Assembly (NCBI GenBank): GCA_944390375.1 | Contig: CALXPZ010000077.1 | Location: forward strand, 1 to 42,579 | Source: an uncultured Alphaproteobacteria bacterium | GTDB taxonomy: Bacteria; Pseudomonadota; Alphaproteobacteria; RF32; CAG-239 | DNA: 42,579 nt | Reading direction: 5' to 3' | In this document: piece after piece, positions 8,619 through 16,554 of the stretch | Layout of the letters: every line of letters starts with the position of its first letter | Position numbering within the stretch: position 1 is the stretch's first letter | Translations under genes and position numbers: made by a program | Notes under the pieces: generated by a model | Seen by the model: only the letters and a program-made list of their open reading frames with translations | Databases searched by the model: none | Told to the model about the DNA's origin: nothing

Positions 8619-10574
8619 TTGTGGCTGCAACTGAAATCCTGTTTTTTGTATGAACGTACCCGTTGGTTTTTATGGGTGCCGGTCTTTTTTGCGCTGGGCA
8701 TCGGCATTTATTTTGCTCTGCCTTCCGAGCCGCCGCTTTGGTGTGCGCCGGCGGCGGTGCTGCTTTTACTGACGGCGGCGGTGCTTTTCCGCCGGTTCCC
8801 GGTTGTTCGTACCGTTCTGTTGTTGTTTTTGCTCTCATCGGCGGGCTTTGCCGATGTTCAGTTGCGGGCATTTTATTTTGACCGAGTGCCGTCGCCGTCC
8901 GAAAATGTCAAAATGTATCTGACCGGAAGAATTGATATGCTCGACACCAATTACCGCGGCCGCCCGCGGATGGTGCTCGGTGAGATGTCCGATTTTGAAG
9001 GAGAGCCGGTGCCCGGACGCTATCGCCTGAGTACAATCCACAAAGACCCCGGCCTGAAAACCGGAGATTGTGTGGAAATGATTGCGGTGGTTTCTCCTTT
9101 GTACGCGCCTTCGCTGCCCGGCGGATATCAGTTTGACCGCAAGCTCTTTTTTGACGGCATAACCGGCACCGGCTACGTCCCGAGCGAAGTGCTCCCGGTC
9201 GATTGCCCTTCTCCCCGACCGCGTTTTTTCGATAGGGCAGCGGGGCTTCGTCAGTCCATTGCAGCCCGCATATACAAAATTCTCCCGCCCGATGAAGCGG
9301 CGGTTGCGGTGGCCATTGTTGCCGGCGATCAAACCAAAATCAGCCGCCCGCTGATCAATGCCTATCGCGATTCCGGCCTGGCGCATTTTCTGTCTATCTC
9401 CGGTTTGCATATGAGTATGCTGGCCGGGCTGATGTTTTTTCTGGTTCGTCTGCTGATTGCCTGTATTCCGCCGCTGGCTTTACGCTGCAATTCCAAAAAA
9501 GTTGCGGCGGTGCTTTCCATTTTTATCAGCGCGGTCTATCTGGTCATATCGGGAGCGGCGATTCCAGCGCAGAGGGCGTTTATTATGACATTGGTTGTTT
9601 TGCTGGCGGTACTTGCGGAGCGTCAGGCCATCTCCATGCGCACTTTGGCCTGGTCGGCGCTGATTGTGCTGCTGCTGACGCCGGAAGCCCTGGCCGGAGC
9701 CAGTTTTCAGATGTCTTTTGCCGCCGTAACGGCGCTGGTCGCTTTTTACGAAAAATTTGCCGGCCGGCTCAACCATTTTCTGGGCGACGAAAAATTATCC
9801 CTGCCCGGGCGGATTCTCCGCGGACTGGTCGTGTACTTTGTCGGGGTTTTGATTGCCGATCTGGTCGCTTCGTTGGCCACGCTTCCGTTTGCCGTTTATC
9901 ATTTTAACCGGGTAGCGCTTTACACCAGCCTGACCAATATGGCGTCCGGGCCGGTCATCGGTTTTGTCATTATGCCGTTTGTCCTGATTTCTCTGTTGGT
10001 TATGCCTTTCGGGCTTGAGGCTCTGCCGCTTGAAATCGTCGGTTTCGGCCTTTCGCTTGTCAACCGGCTGACAACCGGAGTGGCCGCTCTCCCGCACGCG
10101 GCGGCCGGTGTGCTCTCAATGCCTCTGTGGGGTTTGTTGCTGATTGTGTTCGGCGGACTGTGGCTATGCTTGTGGCGCGGACGCTGGCGCTTATGGGGAC
10201 TGGCGGTGGCCGTTGTCGGAATTTTGAGTATCGGCGCGGTCGACCGGCCGGAAGTCGTCATCGATTCGGAGGCCAAAACCATTGCCGTTCTCAACCGCAA
10301 CAACGGTAAATATCATTTTATGCCCGGCGCCTCCCGCTGGGACAAGCAAAATTGGCTGACCAGGTTTGCGGCGGAAGAAGAAAAAGAAAAGCGGAACATA
10401 TATAACCCGTTATATCCCGAACGGGTAGAAATCGTCCCCGGAAAAGGATTTTTTGCCGACGGAATTTTCTATGACATGCGGCAGGAATTGGGAGCTGTTT
10501 TGTACGACGTAAACGGCCGGCCGGAAATCAGAACCGTCCGCGACGCCATCGGCCGCCGGCCTTGGAACAGATAG
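8619..10574 (+). CDS. comEC: ComEC/Rec2 family DNA-uptake channel protein
   Basis: The 651-residue polytopic membrane protein has an N-terminal DUF4131-like region with two or three helices and an OB-like exported domain. The hallmark Competence domain follows, with the motif AHFLSISGLHMSMLAGL at about residues 255-271 and roughly eight further helices. ComEC forms the inner-membrane channel for single-stranded DNA in natural transformation. The metallo-beta-lactamase-like domain found in many Gram-positive homologues is absent; the chain ends with a roughly 110-residue soluble tail, as is common in alphaproteobacteria. The start is a TTG with GGAG 8 bases upstream; no better ATG exists. Whether the organism is transformable cannot be told from this window. 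Confidence 0.9.
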   Translation: MWLQLKSCFLYERTRWFLWVPVFFALGIGIYFALPSEPPLWCAPAAVLLLLTAAVLFRRFPVVRTVLLLFLLSSAGFADVQLRAFYFDRVPSPSENVKMYLTGRIDMLDTNYRGRPRMVLGEMSDFEGEPVPGRYRLSTIHKDPGLKTGDCVEMIAVVSPLYAPSLPGGYQFDRKLFFDGITGTGYVPSEVLPVDCPSPRPRFFDRAAGLRQSIAARIYKILPPDEAAVAVAIVAGDQTKISRPLINAYRDSGLAHFLSISGLHMSMLAGLMFFLVRLLIACIPPLALRCNSKKVAAVLSIFISAVYLVISGAAIPAQRAFIMTLVVLLAVLAERQAISMRTLAWSALIVLLLTPEALAGASFQMSFAAVTALVAFYEKFAGRLNHFLGDEKLSLPGRILRGLVVYFVGVLIADLVASLATLPFAVYHFNRVALYTSLTNMASGPVIGFVIMPFVLISLLVMPFGLEALPLEIVGFGLSLVNRLTTGVAALPHAAAGVLSMPLWGLLLIVFGGLWLCLWRGRWRLWGLAVAVVGILSIGAVDRPEVVIDSEAKTIAVLNRNNGKYHFMPGASRWDKQNWLTRFAAEEEKEKRNIYNPLYPERVEIVPGKGFFADGIFYDMRQELGAVLYDVNGRPEIRTVRDAIGRRPWNR

Positions 10575-10580
10575 AAACGA

Positions 10581-10609
10581 TTGACACAAAACCTGATTTG
10601 TGCTTTAAT
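10581..10609 (+). promoter_or_regulatory. Promoter upstream of the 446-residue gene
   Basis: TTGACA (10581-10586), 17-base spacer, TTTAAT (10604-10609), only 7 bases after the comEC stop. It would give a leader of about 145 bases before the ATG at 10762. That leader contains the inverted repeat TGCCTGC-CC-GCAGGCA and a second copy of TTGTGCTTTAATT. Confidence 0.65.
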
Positions 10610-10761
10610 TATAAAAGGCGAGATTGGCGCCTGCTGCCTGCCCGCAGGCAAACCCGGATGGGACAATCGTTTCTTCTTTTTTGTGCTTTAATTCTTTTTA
10701 GGGGGATTTTTGACAGGCAGGCATCAAAGGCTTTTTTCCCCGCAGAAAAGGAGTTAAAGTC

Positions 10762-12102
10762 ATGACTGATAATATTTCCACTTTCTATGATAAAAGACTG
10801 CTGCAATCGGAACGGATTTTGCCGTTTGAAGAAATAATCGGCCTGATGGCGCATACCAAAGCTGTCGGTTACAATCCCTTTTATTCAATGAAAGCGTACA
10901 ATATCCGTTTTGATATTAAAAAAGCAGCTCGGGATTCCGGGCGAGTCATGGCCAGGAATGTAATTCTGCCTTTTGACGGCAATCGTTTTGTTCTGTTCGC
11001 CGACGGCTCATTGATTTATCGTTTCCATACGCCCAAAGAAGCAATAGAGCGCGTATTGCAGCTGGCTTACCTGAAAGGTCTGCTCATAAAGAAAGTCTAT
11101 GGCAGCTACGATCTCTGCAAAGGATATTCTTTTTCAAATATTGAACAAATTGTCGAAAATTTGAACAATATCTATGCGGATGATAGAAGTTTTTATTTTG
11201 AAAAGTTAAAGCCGCAAAAAAAATTTATTCAGGACTTGTTTGCAGCCGGAAACATTTGTCTGACGGCGGCCAAGAGCGAAAATATAAACCCCGAATGCCG
11301 AAAATATCTGGCTCTGATGACTGACGGTCGTTTTCTTGTATCGGAAGAATACGACAGACTTTCCGGTACAAAAGATTATCGTAAAATTGATGCTTTTTGC
11401 CGTCAGCATGAGGAATATGTTTATTTGCAAAAAGAATATGTGCCGCAAAGTTATATTGATGCCGTCTATCGAAAAGCACAAGAGTTCGAGTGGTATATGC
11501 CGGTCGAAGACTATGCAAAAGAGCCGGAAATTTCGTTAAACAGCGAAGAAAAGCTGCAGATGAATGTTTTTATCCATAAGCTTTTATCGGATAACAACAA
11601 ATGTTTGAGTGTGGTTTGCCCGTCGGAAAGGCTGTATTATTCGCCGGAGAATTTAAACTATGTCCTTTTTTCCGACGGGAGATTGTTGCTTGATGCATGG
11701 AGATCGGAATGGCTGAAAGAAGACTTATTGTCAGAAATGAAGAAAAATTTTCCGGCATTGGATATACGCGTGGAACGTGTGCCGTCCTATTATATTTCCG
11801 AGATATATAAACGTTTGCTTACCATTCAAAAGAGCGCCGGAGAAATTTATACGGAAATCTTGAAGCAAAAGGCCAAAAAACTTAAAGCCGTGCTTAATAT
11901 TCCGCACCACGAAGCTTTGGAACTTTCTGCCCGAATGTCCGGATGGAAAAATTGGAAAGAAGCAACCGAGATTGACGAAAGCGCGGCGCGTTTTGCGATT
12001 CATATGGAAAAACGCAGCAAAAAAAATGCCGAAGATCTTAACTGTAATCAAATAGAATATGAATATAAAAAATATATGCAAAAAAAGGCAAATAAAAAGT
12101 AG
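10762..12102 (+). CDS. Hypothetical protein with three DG-strand repeats, 446 residues
   Basis: I do not recognise the whole protein. It is soluble and has three similar strand-turn-strand units spaced about 110 residues apart: RFVLFADGSLIY (75-86), KYLALMTDGRFLV (181-193) and YVLFSDGRLLL (300-310). This suggests three copies of one alpha/beta module. Near the C terminus, LNIPHHEALELSARMSGWKN (378-397) resembles the short helical motif with a nearby invariant Trp seen at the ends of several mobile-element and glyoxalase-superfamily proteins, a weak similarity only. The ribosome site AAAAGGAG is excellent. Its start codon overlaps the stop of a possible 35-codon upstream frame (ATGA). A strong terminator follows. 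Confidence 0.75.
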   Translation: MTDNISTFYDKRLLQSERILPFEEIIGLMAHTKAVGYNPFYSMKAYNIRFDIKKAARDSGRVMARNVILPFDGNRFVLFADGSLIYRFHTPKEAIERVLQLAYLKGLLIKKVYGSYDLCKGYSFSNIEQIVENLNNIYADDRSFYFEKLKPQKKFIQDLFAAGNICLTAAKSENINPECRKYLALMTDGRFLVSEEYDRLSGTKDYRKIDAFCRQHEEYVYLQKEYVPQSYIDAVYRKAQEFEWYMPVEDYAKEPEISLNSEEKLQMNVFIHKLLSDNNKCLSVVCPSERLYYSPENLNYVLFSDGRLLLDAWRSEWLKEDLLSEMKKNFPALDIRVERVPSYYISEIYKRLLTIQKSAGEIYTEILKQKAKKLKAVLNIPHHEALELSARMSGWKNWKEATEIDESAARFAIHMEKRSKKNAEDLNCNQIEYEYKKYMQKKANKK

Positions 12103-12121
12103 GCCGCAAACCTAAAAAAAC

Positions 12122-12157
12122 AAAAAATCCCCGCTTTTGTTCCGGCGGGGATTTTTT
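12122..12157. terminator. Bidirectional terminator between the 446-residue gene and prfC
   Basis: AAAAAATCCCCGC and GCGGGGATTTTTT pair around a 10-base loop, with A and T runs on the two sides. Confidence 0.88.
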
Positions 12158-12162
12158 AGTGG

Positions 12163-13755
12163 TTAAAATATTTGTTCACGCGTTTTGTTTAAATGCACTT
12201 TCGGAAAATCTTCCTGCGCCTTGTTCAGGTGCCAGGCGTTGCGTGCCAGAAAGACTTCCGCCCCGTCGTGGTCGACGGCCATTGAGGCGCGGTTGGCGTC
12301 GGCAAATTTTTTCAGTTCTTCCTTGTCGTCGGCTTCAATCCAGCGGGCGGTAAAATACTGGGTCGGTTCAAAGGCGACCGGAATGCCGAATTCGGTGCGG
12401 ATTCGGTCGGCCATCACTTCAAACTGCAGCACCCCGACCACGCCGACGATCCACTCGGCGCCGATCACCGGTTTGAAAACGCTGGCGCCGCCTTCTTCGG
12501 CAATTTGCTGCAAAGCGTTGCCGAGGTGTTTTGATTTCAGCGGATCAAGCGCGCGCACGCTTTTTAAGAGCTCCGGCGCAAAACTCGGGATACCGGTAAA
12601 ATGCAGATTTTCGCCTTCGGTCAGACAATCGCCGATTCTGAGCTGCCCGTGGTTGGGAATGCCGATGATGTCGCCGGGGAAAGCGTCTTCCGCCAGTTCC
12701 CGTTCCTGAGCCAGAAACATTACCGGAGTGGCCACTTTCAGTTGCTTGCCGCTGCGTACCTGATAGAGCGCCATGCCGCGTTTGAAATGTCCGGAGCAGA
12801 TGCGCATAAAGGCGATTCTGTCGCGGTGTTTAGGGTCCATATTGGCCTGAATTTTGAAAATAAAACCGGTAACTTTTTGTTCGTCCGGGCGCACGTCGCG
12901 TTCGGCCGCCGGCCGCGGACGGGGTGAGGGTGCCATGCCGTGCAGCCCTTCCAGCACTTCCCGCACGCCGAAATTGTTGACGGCGCTGCCGAAAAAGACC
13001 GGGGTCAGCGCGCCGGCCAGATAAAGTTCTTTGTCAAACGGCGGGCACAGCTCGCGCACCATTTCCACGTCTTCGCGCAGTTTGGCGACGGCGTGCGCCG
13101 GCAACAGCCGGTCAAGCTTTTCGTCGTCGAGCCCGCGGCAGGTTTCGATAGTGGCGTTTTTCTGCGATTTGTCGCCGGTTTTGTTCATCAAAATCAACTG
13201 ATCGCCGATTAGGTCGTAGCAGCCGAGAAAATCTTTGCCCATGCCGATCGGCCAGCTGGCGGGCGTAACGTCGAGCGCCAGTGTTTTTTCGATGTCGTCG
13301 AGCAGGCTGAACGGATCGAGCCCCTCGCGGTCGAGTTTGTTGATAAAGGTGATGATCGGCACATTGCGCAGCCGGCAGACTTCAAACAGTTTTTTGGTCT
13401 GGCTTTCAATACCTTTGGCCGAGTCGATGACCATCACCGCGGAGTCAACGGCGGTCAGTACCCGGTAGGTGTCTTCCGAAAAGTCTTCGTGTCCCGGGGT
13501 ATCGAGCAGGTTAAAGGTAATGCCCTCATAGTCAAAAGTCATCACCGACGAGGCCACCGAAATACCGCGCTCCTGTTCCACCTTCATCCAGTCGGAGCGT
13601 GCGCGTCTGGCCTCGCCGCGGGCTTTGACCGCGCCGGCCTGCTGAATGGCGCCGCCGAACAAAAGCAGTTTTTCGGTAAGTGTTGTTTTACCGGCGTCCG
13701 GGTGAGAAATAATCGCGAAAGTTTTTCGCGGATAAGTGTTGTTGCTGTTGTTCAT
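12163..13755 (-). CDS. prfC: Peptide chain release factor 3
   Basis: The 530-residue GTPase has G1 SHPDAGKTTLTEKLL (residues 17-31), a switch region with ERGISVASSV, G3 DTPGHEDFSEDTYR and G4 INKLDR, followed by the RF3 domains II and III. Length and the RF3-type SEDTYR sequence after the G3 motif separate it from EF-G and LepA. RF3 removes RF1 or RF2 from the ribosome after peptide release and acts in post-peptidyl-transfer quality control. The gene is a single minus-strand unit ending at a shared terminator. Nothing unusual is seen in the motifs. Confidence 0.96.
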   Translation of the reverse strand: MNNSNNTYPRKTFAIISHPDAGKTTLTEKLLLFGGAIQQAGAVKARGEARRARSDWMKVEQERGISVASSVMTFDYEGITFNLLDTPGHEDFSEDTYRVLTAVDSAVMVIDSAKGIESQTKKLFEVCRLRNVPIITFINKLDREGLDPFSLLDDIEKTLALDVTPASWPIGMGKDFLGCYDLIGDQLILMNKTGDKSQKNATIETCRGLDDEKLDRLLPAHAVAKLREDVEMVRELCPPFDKELYLAGALTPVFFGSAVNNFGVREVLEGLHGMAPSPRPRPAAERDVRPDEQKVTGFIFKIQANMDPKHRDRIAFMRICSGHFKRGMALYQVRSGKQLKVATPVMFLAQERELAEDAFPGDIIGIPNHGQLRIGDCLTEGENLHFTGIPSFAPELLKSVRALDPLKSKHLGNALQQIAEEGGASVFKPVIGAEWIVGVVGVLQFEVMADRIRTEFGIPVAFEPTQYFTARWIEADDKEELKKFADANRASMAVDHDGAEVFLARNAWHLNKAQEDFPKVHLNKTREQIF

Positions 13756-13856
13756 TTTAATATCCGTTTCAGTAAAGTTACCGGCATATTACATATTTCT
13801 TGGTATTTTGCAAGAGCTTAAGAAGTGCCGGTCGGTGGCTTTTTGCTATTTAGGGC

Positions 13857-13884
13857 TTGATTTATAAAATATTTTGAGTAGTAT
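13857..13884 (+). promoter_or_regulatory. Possible promoter of the tRNA-Leu/tig unit
   Basis: TTGATT (13857-13862), 16-base spacer, TAGTAT (13879-13884), about 22 bases before the tRNA. The match is moderate. It is the best candidate in the prfC-tRNA gap. Confidence 0.4.
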
Positions 13885-13905
13885 TTTGAAGAATTTTAAT
13901 GAAGT

Positions 13906-13990
13906 GCGGGCGTGGTGGAATTGGCAGACACGTCAGATTTAGGTTCTGATGACGCAAGTCGTGGGGGTTCAAGTCCCTTCGCCCGCACCA
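13906..13990 (+). tRNA. tRNA-Leu (anticodon UAG)
   Basis: The 85-base sequence folds as a class II tRNA. The acceptor GCGGGCG pairs with CGCCCGC, followed by discriminator A and an encoded CCA. The anticodon stem TCAGA/TCTGA carries the loop TTTAGGT, giving anticodon TAG. There is a long variable arm, and a T arm contains GTTCAAGTC. It reads CUN leucine codons. Its 3' end is only 34 bases from the trigger factor start, with no terminator between. Confidence 0.95.
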
Positions 13991-14024
13991 GAATATGGTT
14001 TCAACATTTATGACAGAGAAGAAA

Positions 14025-15386
14025 ATGAAGGTAACAGAACAAAAAGCAGAAGGCCTGAAGAAAAAATATCAGGTTGTTATTGAAAATAAGGACTTTGAAG
14101 CCAAAGTCGAAAAGAAATTAAACGAAGTCGCCAAAAACGTCAAACTTCCCGGTTTCCGTCCGGGCAAGGCACCGAAAGAAATGTTGAAACAAAAATACCG
14201 TGCGTCGGTTATGGGCGAGGCCCTGGACGAGATGGTCCGCGAAGCCGCCGACGAAGTGGTTAAGGAAAACAAGCTGAAACTGGCCCTGCGCCCGAACATC
14301 AGCATCACTTCTTTTGAAGAAGGCAAAGATATCGAATTTGACCTCGAGGCGGAAACTCTGCCGGAAATCAAAATCGGCGATTTTTCGGATGTCAAAGTAG
14401 AAAAACTGATGGCGGAAGTTCCGGCCGAAGAAGTCGAAAAAGCTCTTCAGTACATCGTCAGCTCCCGCCGCGAAACGGTTAAGGTTGAAGACGCCTCCCG
14501 TCAGGCCAAAAAAGGCGATACCCTGGTCATTGATTTTGCCGGTTCGGTTGACGGTGTGGAATTTCAGGGCGGCAAAGGCAGCGACTATCCGCTTGAGCTT
14601 GGTTCCAACACCTTTATCCCCGGTTTTGAAGACCAGCTGATCAATGCCAAAGCCGGCGACAAAATCGACGTCAAAGTCAAGTTCCCCGACAACTATCATG
14701 CCAAAGACCTGGCCGGCAAAGACGCCGTGTTTGCCGTAACCGTCAAAGAAATCCGCGAACCCAAAGCGGTTGAAATCAATGACGAGTTTGCCAAGTCCGT
14801 TGGTTCGGAAAGTCTTGATGCCTTAAAAGAAAACATCAAAAACCGTATTAAGGCCGACTATGAAAACGCCTCTCGGATGAAACTGAAACGCGCCCTTTTG
14901 GACAAGCTTGACGAAGCTTACGATTTTGAAGTTCCCGAAAGCCTGGTCGATGAAGAATTTAAATCGATCGAAGCGCAGTACAAACGCGCCAAAGAGCTGA
15001 ACCAGCTTGACGAGCACGAAAAGAACACCCCGGAAGAAGAGCTGATGAAAGAATATAAACAGATCGCTTCCCGCCGTGTCAAACTGGGCCTGCTGCTTTC
15101 CGAAGTCGGTGCCGAAGCCAAAGTTACCGTAACCGCCGACGACCTGAACAAGGCGATTATGAACGAAGCTAAAAAATACCCGGGACAGGAAAAGACCGTT
15201 TTCGACTTTTATCTGAAAAATGCCAAAGCGGTAGAAGCCCTGCGCGCACCGGTGTTTGAAGAAAAGATCATCGACTTTGTGCTGGGCAAAGCCAAAGTTG
15301 AGGAAAAAACCGTTTCGGTCGAAGAACTGTATTCTTTTGACGAAGACGCCAAACCGGCCAAAAAGAAAAAGGCCGCTGCCAAATAA
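14025..15386 (+). CDS. tig: Trigger factor, ribosome-associated chaperone and prolyl isomerase
   Basis: The 453-residue protein has the ribosome-binding signature GFRPGKAP in the N-terminal domain (about residues 43-50). An FKBP-type isomerase domain follows in the middle (AKKGDTLVIDFAGSVDG to about residue 245), then the long helical chaperone arm and a lysine- and alanine-rich tail. It binds the ribosome exit tunnel and receives nascent chains. I chose the ATG at 14025 (MKVTEQKAEGL), which matches the usual N terminus. In-frame ATGs at 13995 and 14010 are possible but would put the start within 5 to 20 bases of the tRNA 3' end. The gene is likely co-transcribed with tRNA-Leu. Confidence 0.95.
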   Translation: MKVTEQKAEGLKKKYQVVIENKDFEAKVEKKLNEVAKNVKLPGFRPGKAPKEMLKQKYRASVMGEALDEMVREAADEVVKENKLKLALRPNISITSFEEGKDIEFDLEAETLPEIKIGDFSDVKVEKLMAEVPAEEVEKALQYIVSSRRETVKVEDASRQAKKGDTLVIDFAGSVDGVEFQGGKGSDYPLELGSNTFIPGFEDQLINAKAGDKIDVKVKFPDNYHAKDLAGKDAVFAVTVKEIREPKAVEINDEFAKSVGSESLDALKENIKNRIKADYENASRMKLKRALLDKLDEAYDFEVPESLVDEEFKSIEAQYKRAKELNQLDEHEKNTPEEELMKEYKQIASRRVKLGLLLSEVGAEAKVTVTADDLNKAIMNEAKKYPGQEKTVFDFYLKNAKAVEALRAPVFEEKIIDFVLGKAKVEEKTVSVEELYSFDEDAKPAKKKKAAAK

Positions 15387-15417
15387 AGCCGCATTTTATA
15401 AAAAGCGGATAAGACGG

Positions 15418-15444
15418 AAAGGGAGGTTACAGCCTCCCTTTTTT
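15418..15444 (+). terminator. Intrinsic terminator of tig
   Basis: AAGGGAGG and CCTCCCTT pair around TTACAG, followed by six T residues. Confidence 0.88.
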
Positions 15445-15465
15445 GTTTCTTATGCCGATTTTTAC

Positions 15466-15494
15466 TTGTCGAAACCGCCGCCGTTCTCTAATAT
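15466..15494 (+). promoter_or_regulatory. Weak promoter candidate for the leader of the 71-residue gene
   Basis: TTGTCG (15466-15471), 17-base spacer, TAATAT (15489-15494). Each box matches 4 of 6 positions. It would start a leader of about 180 bases that contains all the elements described at 15542-15672. Confidence 0.35.
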
Positions 15495-15541
15495 CAGTCT
15501 TGTGTTCGGGAAACCGGGCACGGTGTCTTTATCACGACAAA

Positions 15542-15672
15542 ACTTCCTTCTTCGGAAGGAGTGCCGGTAATATGTTGAATAACGGCGACTGTATACTGAC
15601 AGTTTGTTAACTCCTTCCGCCTGCAGTTTTGTGCCGGCGGTTTTGTTCTTTATTAAAGGCAAAAAAGGAGTT
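15542..15672 (+). promoter_or_regulatory. Candidate translational attenuator (leader with exclusive hairpins)
   Basis: Three pairings share sequence. Hairpin A is 15542-15550 with 15555-15562 around a TTCG tetraloop. Pairing B is CGGAAGGAGT (15553-15562) with ACTCCTTCCG (15610-15619), 10 perfect pairs. Pairing C is AACTCCTT (15609-15616) with AAGGAGTT (15665-15672), 8 perfect pairs that cover the ribosome site of the gene at 15680. A and C can coexist and would block the gene; B would release it. A short reading frame with its own ribosome site ends exactly where pairing C begins. The complementarity is seen; the regulatory function is inferred. Confidence 0.5.
15572..15610 (+). CDS. Candidate leader peptide, 12 residues
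   Basis: ATG at 15572 opens the frame MLNNGDCILTVC and stops at TAA 15608-15610. A GAAGGAG ribosome site lies about 10 bases upstream, stronger than expected by chance. The stop codon overlaps the first bases of the sequence that can cover the downstream gene's ribosome site, so a ribosome at the end of this frame would open that site. The peptide itself resembles nothing I know. Translation is an inference from sequence only. Confidence 0.4.
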   Translation: MLNNGDCILTVC

Positions 15673-15679
15673 TCAAACG

Positions 15680-15895
15680 ATGATAAAAAAGAGGATAAGA
15701 CGGCTGCTCGGTGAAGAAATCCGCCGCAATATCGTGCTGGAAGAAGTGGCGGCCAAAACAAAAATTTCCTGGCGCCAGATAGACTGCCTGGAAATAGGCA
15801 GAATCAAAAACTGGACCAGCTACCAGACTCTGCTCGATTTTTACGGCAAGGAAATCCGCATAGAACTGGTCGACAAAGAGAAAAAGGCCGGATAA
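15680..15895 (+). CDS. Small HTH-like protein, 71 residues
   Basis: The start ATG has an AAAAGGAG ribosome site 9 bases upstream. The protein begins with a basic helix (MIKKRIRRLLGEEIRRN). Residues about 19-56 (LEEVAAKTKISWRQIDCLEIG, then a second helix) look like a helix-turn-helix of the XRE/Cro type, followed by a short beta-like tail and a lysine-rich end. It could be a small DNA-binding regulator, though I cannot name a family. The gene stands alone between tig and a converging acetyltransferase gene, and its ribosome site is predicted to be covered by the upstream leader. Confidence 0.75.
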   Translation: MIKKRIRRLLGEEIRRNIVLEEVAAKTKISWRQIDCLEIGRIKNWTSYQTLLDFYGKEIRIELVDKEKKAG

Positions 15896-15922
15896 TTTAT
15901 CGCCGGCCGGGCCTGTGCGGGA

Positions 15923-16468
15923 TTATGCTTTTGCCGCGGCCGGGCTGATTTGGCGGCAGATCTGATCGCCGAATACCTGCCGGTACAAACCGATATAATC
16001 ATCAAAAGTAATGTTCCGCCCGTTGGCCATAATTTCCATTTCCAGCCCGCACAGATTAACCGCGAACGGCGCTTCCGTCATGCCGTTTTTCAGGTAAAAG
16101 GCTTTGCGTCGCTGCCGCTGTTCGTGATTTTCCGCCCGAACTTTGGTGCTTTCTATTTCCAGCAGAAAACGGCAGCCGGCATATTTTTCTTTCAAAGCCT
16201 GCAGGGCGCGCGAGCCGATTCCGCCCTGCCGGTGGTGCGGCGCCACGGCAAAATAGTCGAGCATGGCCAAATCTTTGTGGCAGGCGGTTATGGCCAGGCC
16301 GGCAAATTGACCGTCGCTGTTTTTAATGGCCAGAATCTCCACGGATCCGTCTTTGCTTTTGTCTTCAAGCAGGGAAAAAGGTTTTTGTTCTTCTTTGGGG
16401 AACGCCGAAAGATAAAGTTCTTTTACTTCCGCTATCAGGCCGGTGTCGGCGGCGCTTACAAGTTTCAT
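15923..16468 (-). CDS. GNAT family N-acetyltransferase
   Basis: The 181-residue protein shows the GNAT core. Strand 4 with motif A (LDYFAVAPHHRQGGIGSRAL, about residues 70-89) carries the Q/RxxGxG/A acetyl-CoA pyrophosphate-binding loop. A helix and the strand FLLEIES follow, then motif B with a Tyr (FYLKNG). The acceptor substrate cannot be predicted. The C-terminal extension (about residues 140-181) beyond the core is likely specific to this subgroup. It stands as a single minus-strand gene, with the META-domain lipoprotein gene upstream on the same strand but separated from it by a terminator. Confidence 0.88.
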   Translation of the reverse strand: MKLVSAADTGLIAEVKELYLSAFPKEEQKPFSLLEDKSKDGSVEILAIKNSDGQFAGLAITACHKDLAMLDYFAVAPHHRQGGIGSRALQALKEKYAGCRFLLEIESTKVRAENHEQRQRRKAFYLKNGMTEAPFAVNLCGLEMEIMANGRNITFDDYIGLYRQVFGDQICRQISPAAAKA

Positions 16469-16510
16469 CGGTTTTCTCCGTTTATGTTGGTTGCAAACGA
16501 GATTAAAATT

Positions 16511-16536
16511 AAAGGCCGGCGGAACGTCGGCCTTTA
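16511..16536 (-). terminator. Terminator of the META-domain lipoprotein gene
   Basis: AAAGGCCGnC and TCGGCCTTT form a hairpin followed, on the minus strand, by an AT-rich tract. Confidence 0.65.
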
Positions 16537-16554
16537 ATTTTGCAAAAAGGCGTT

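Noticed and set aside
15462-15761. A 99-codon minus-strand frame over the tig downstream region
   Set aside because: It has no ribosome site or recognisable features and covers the structured leader and the start of the 71-residue gene on the other strand.
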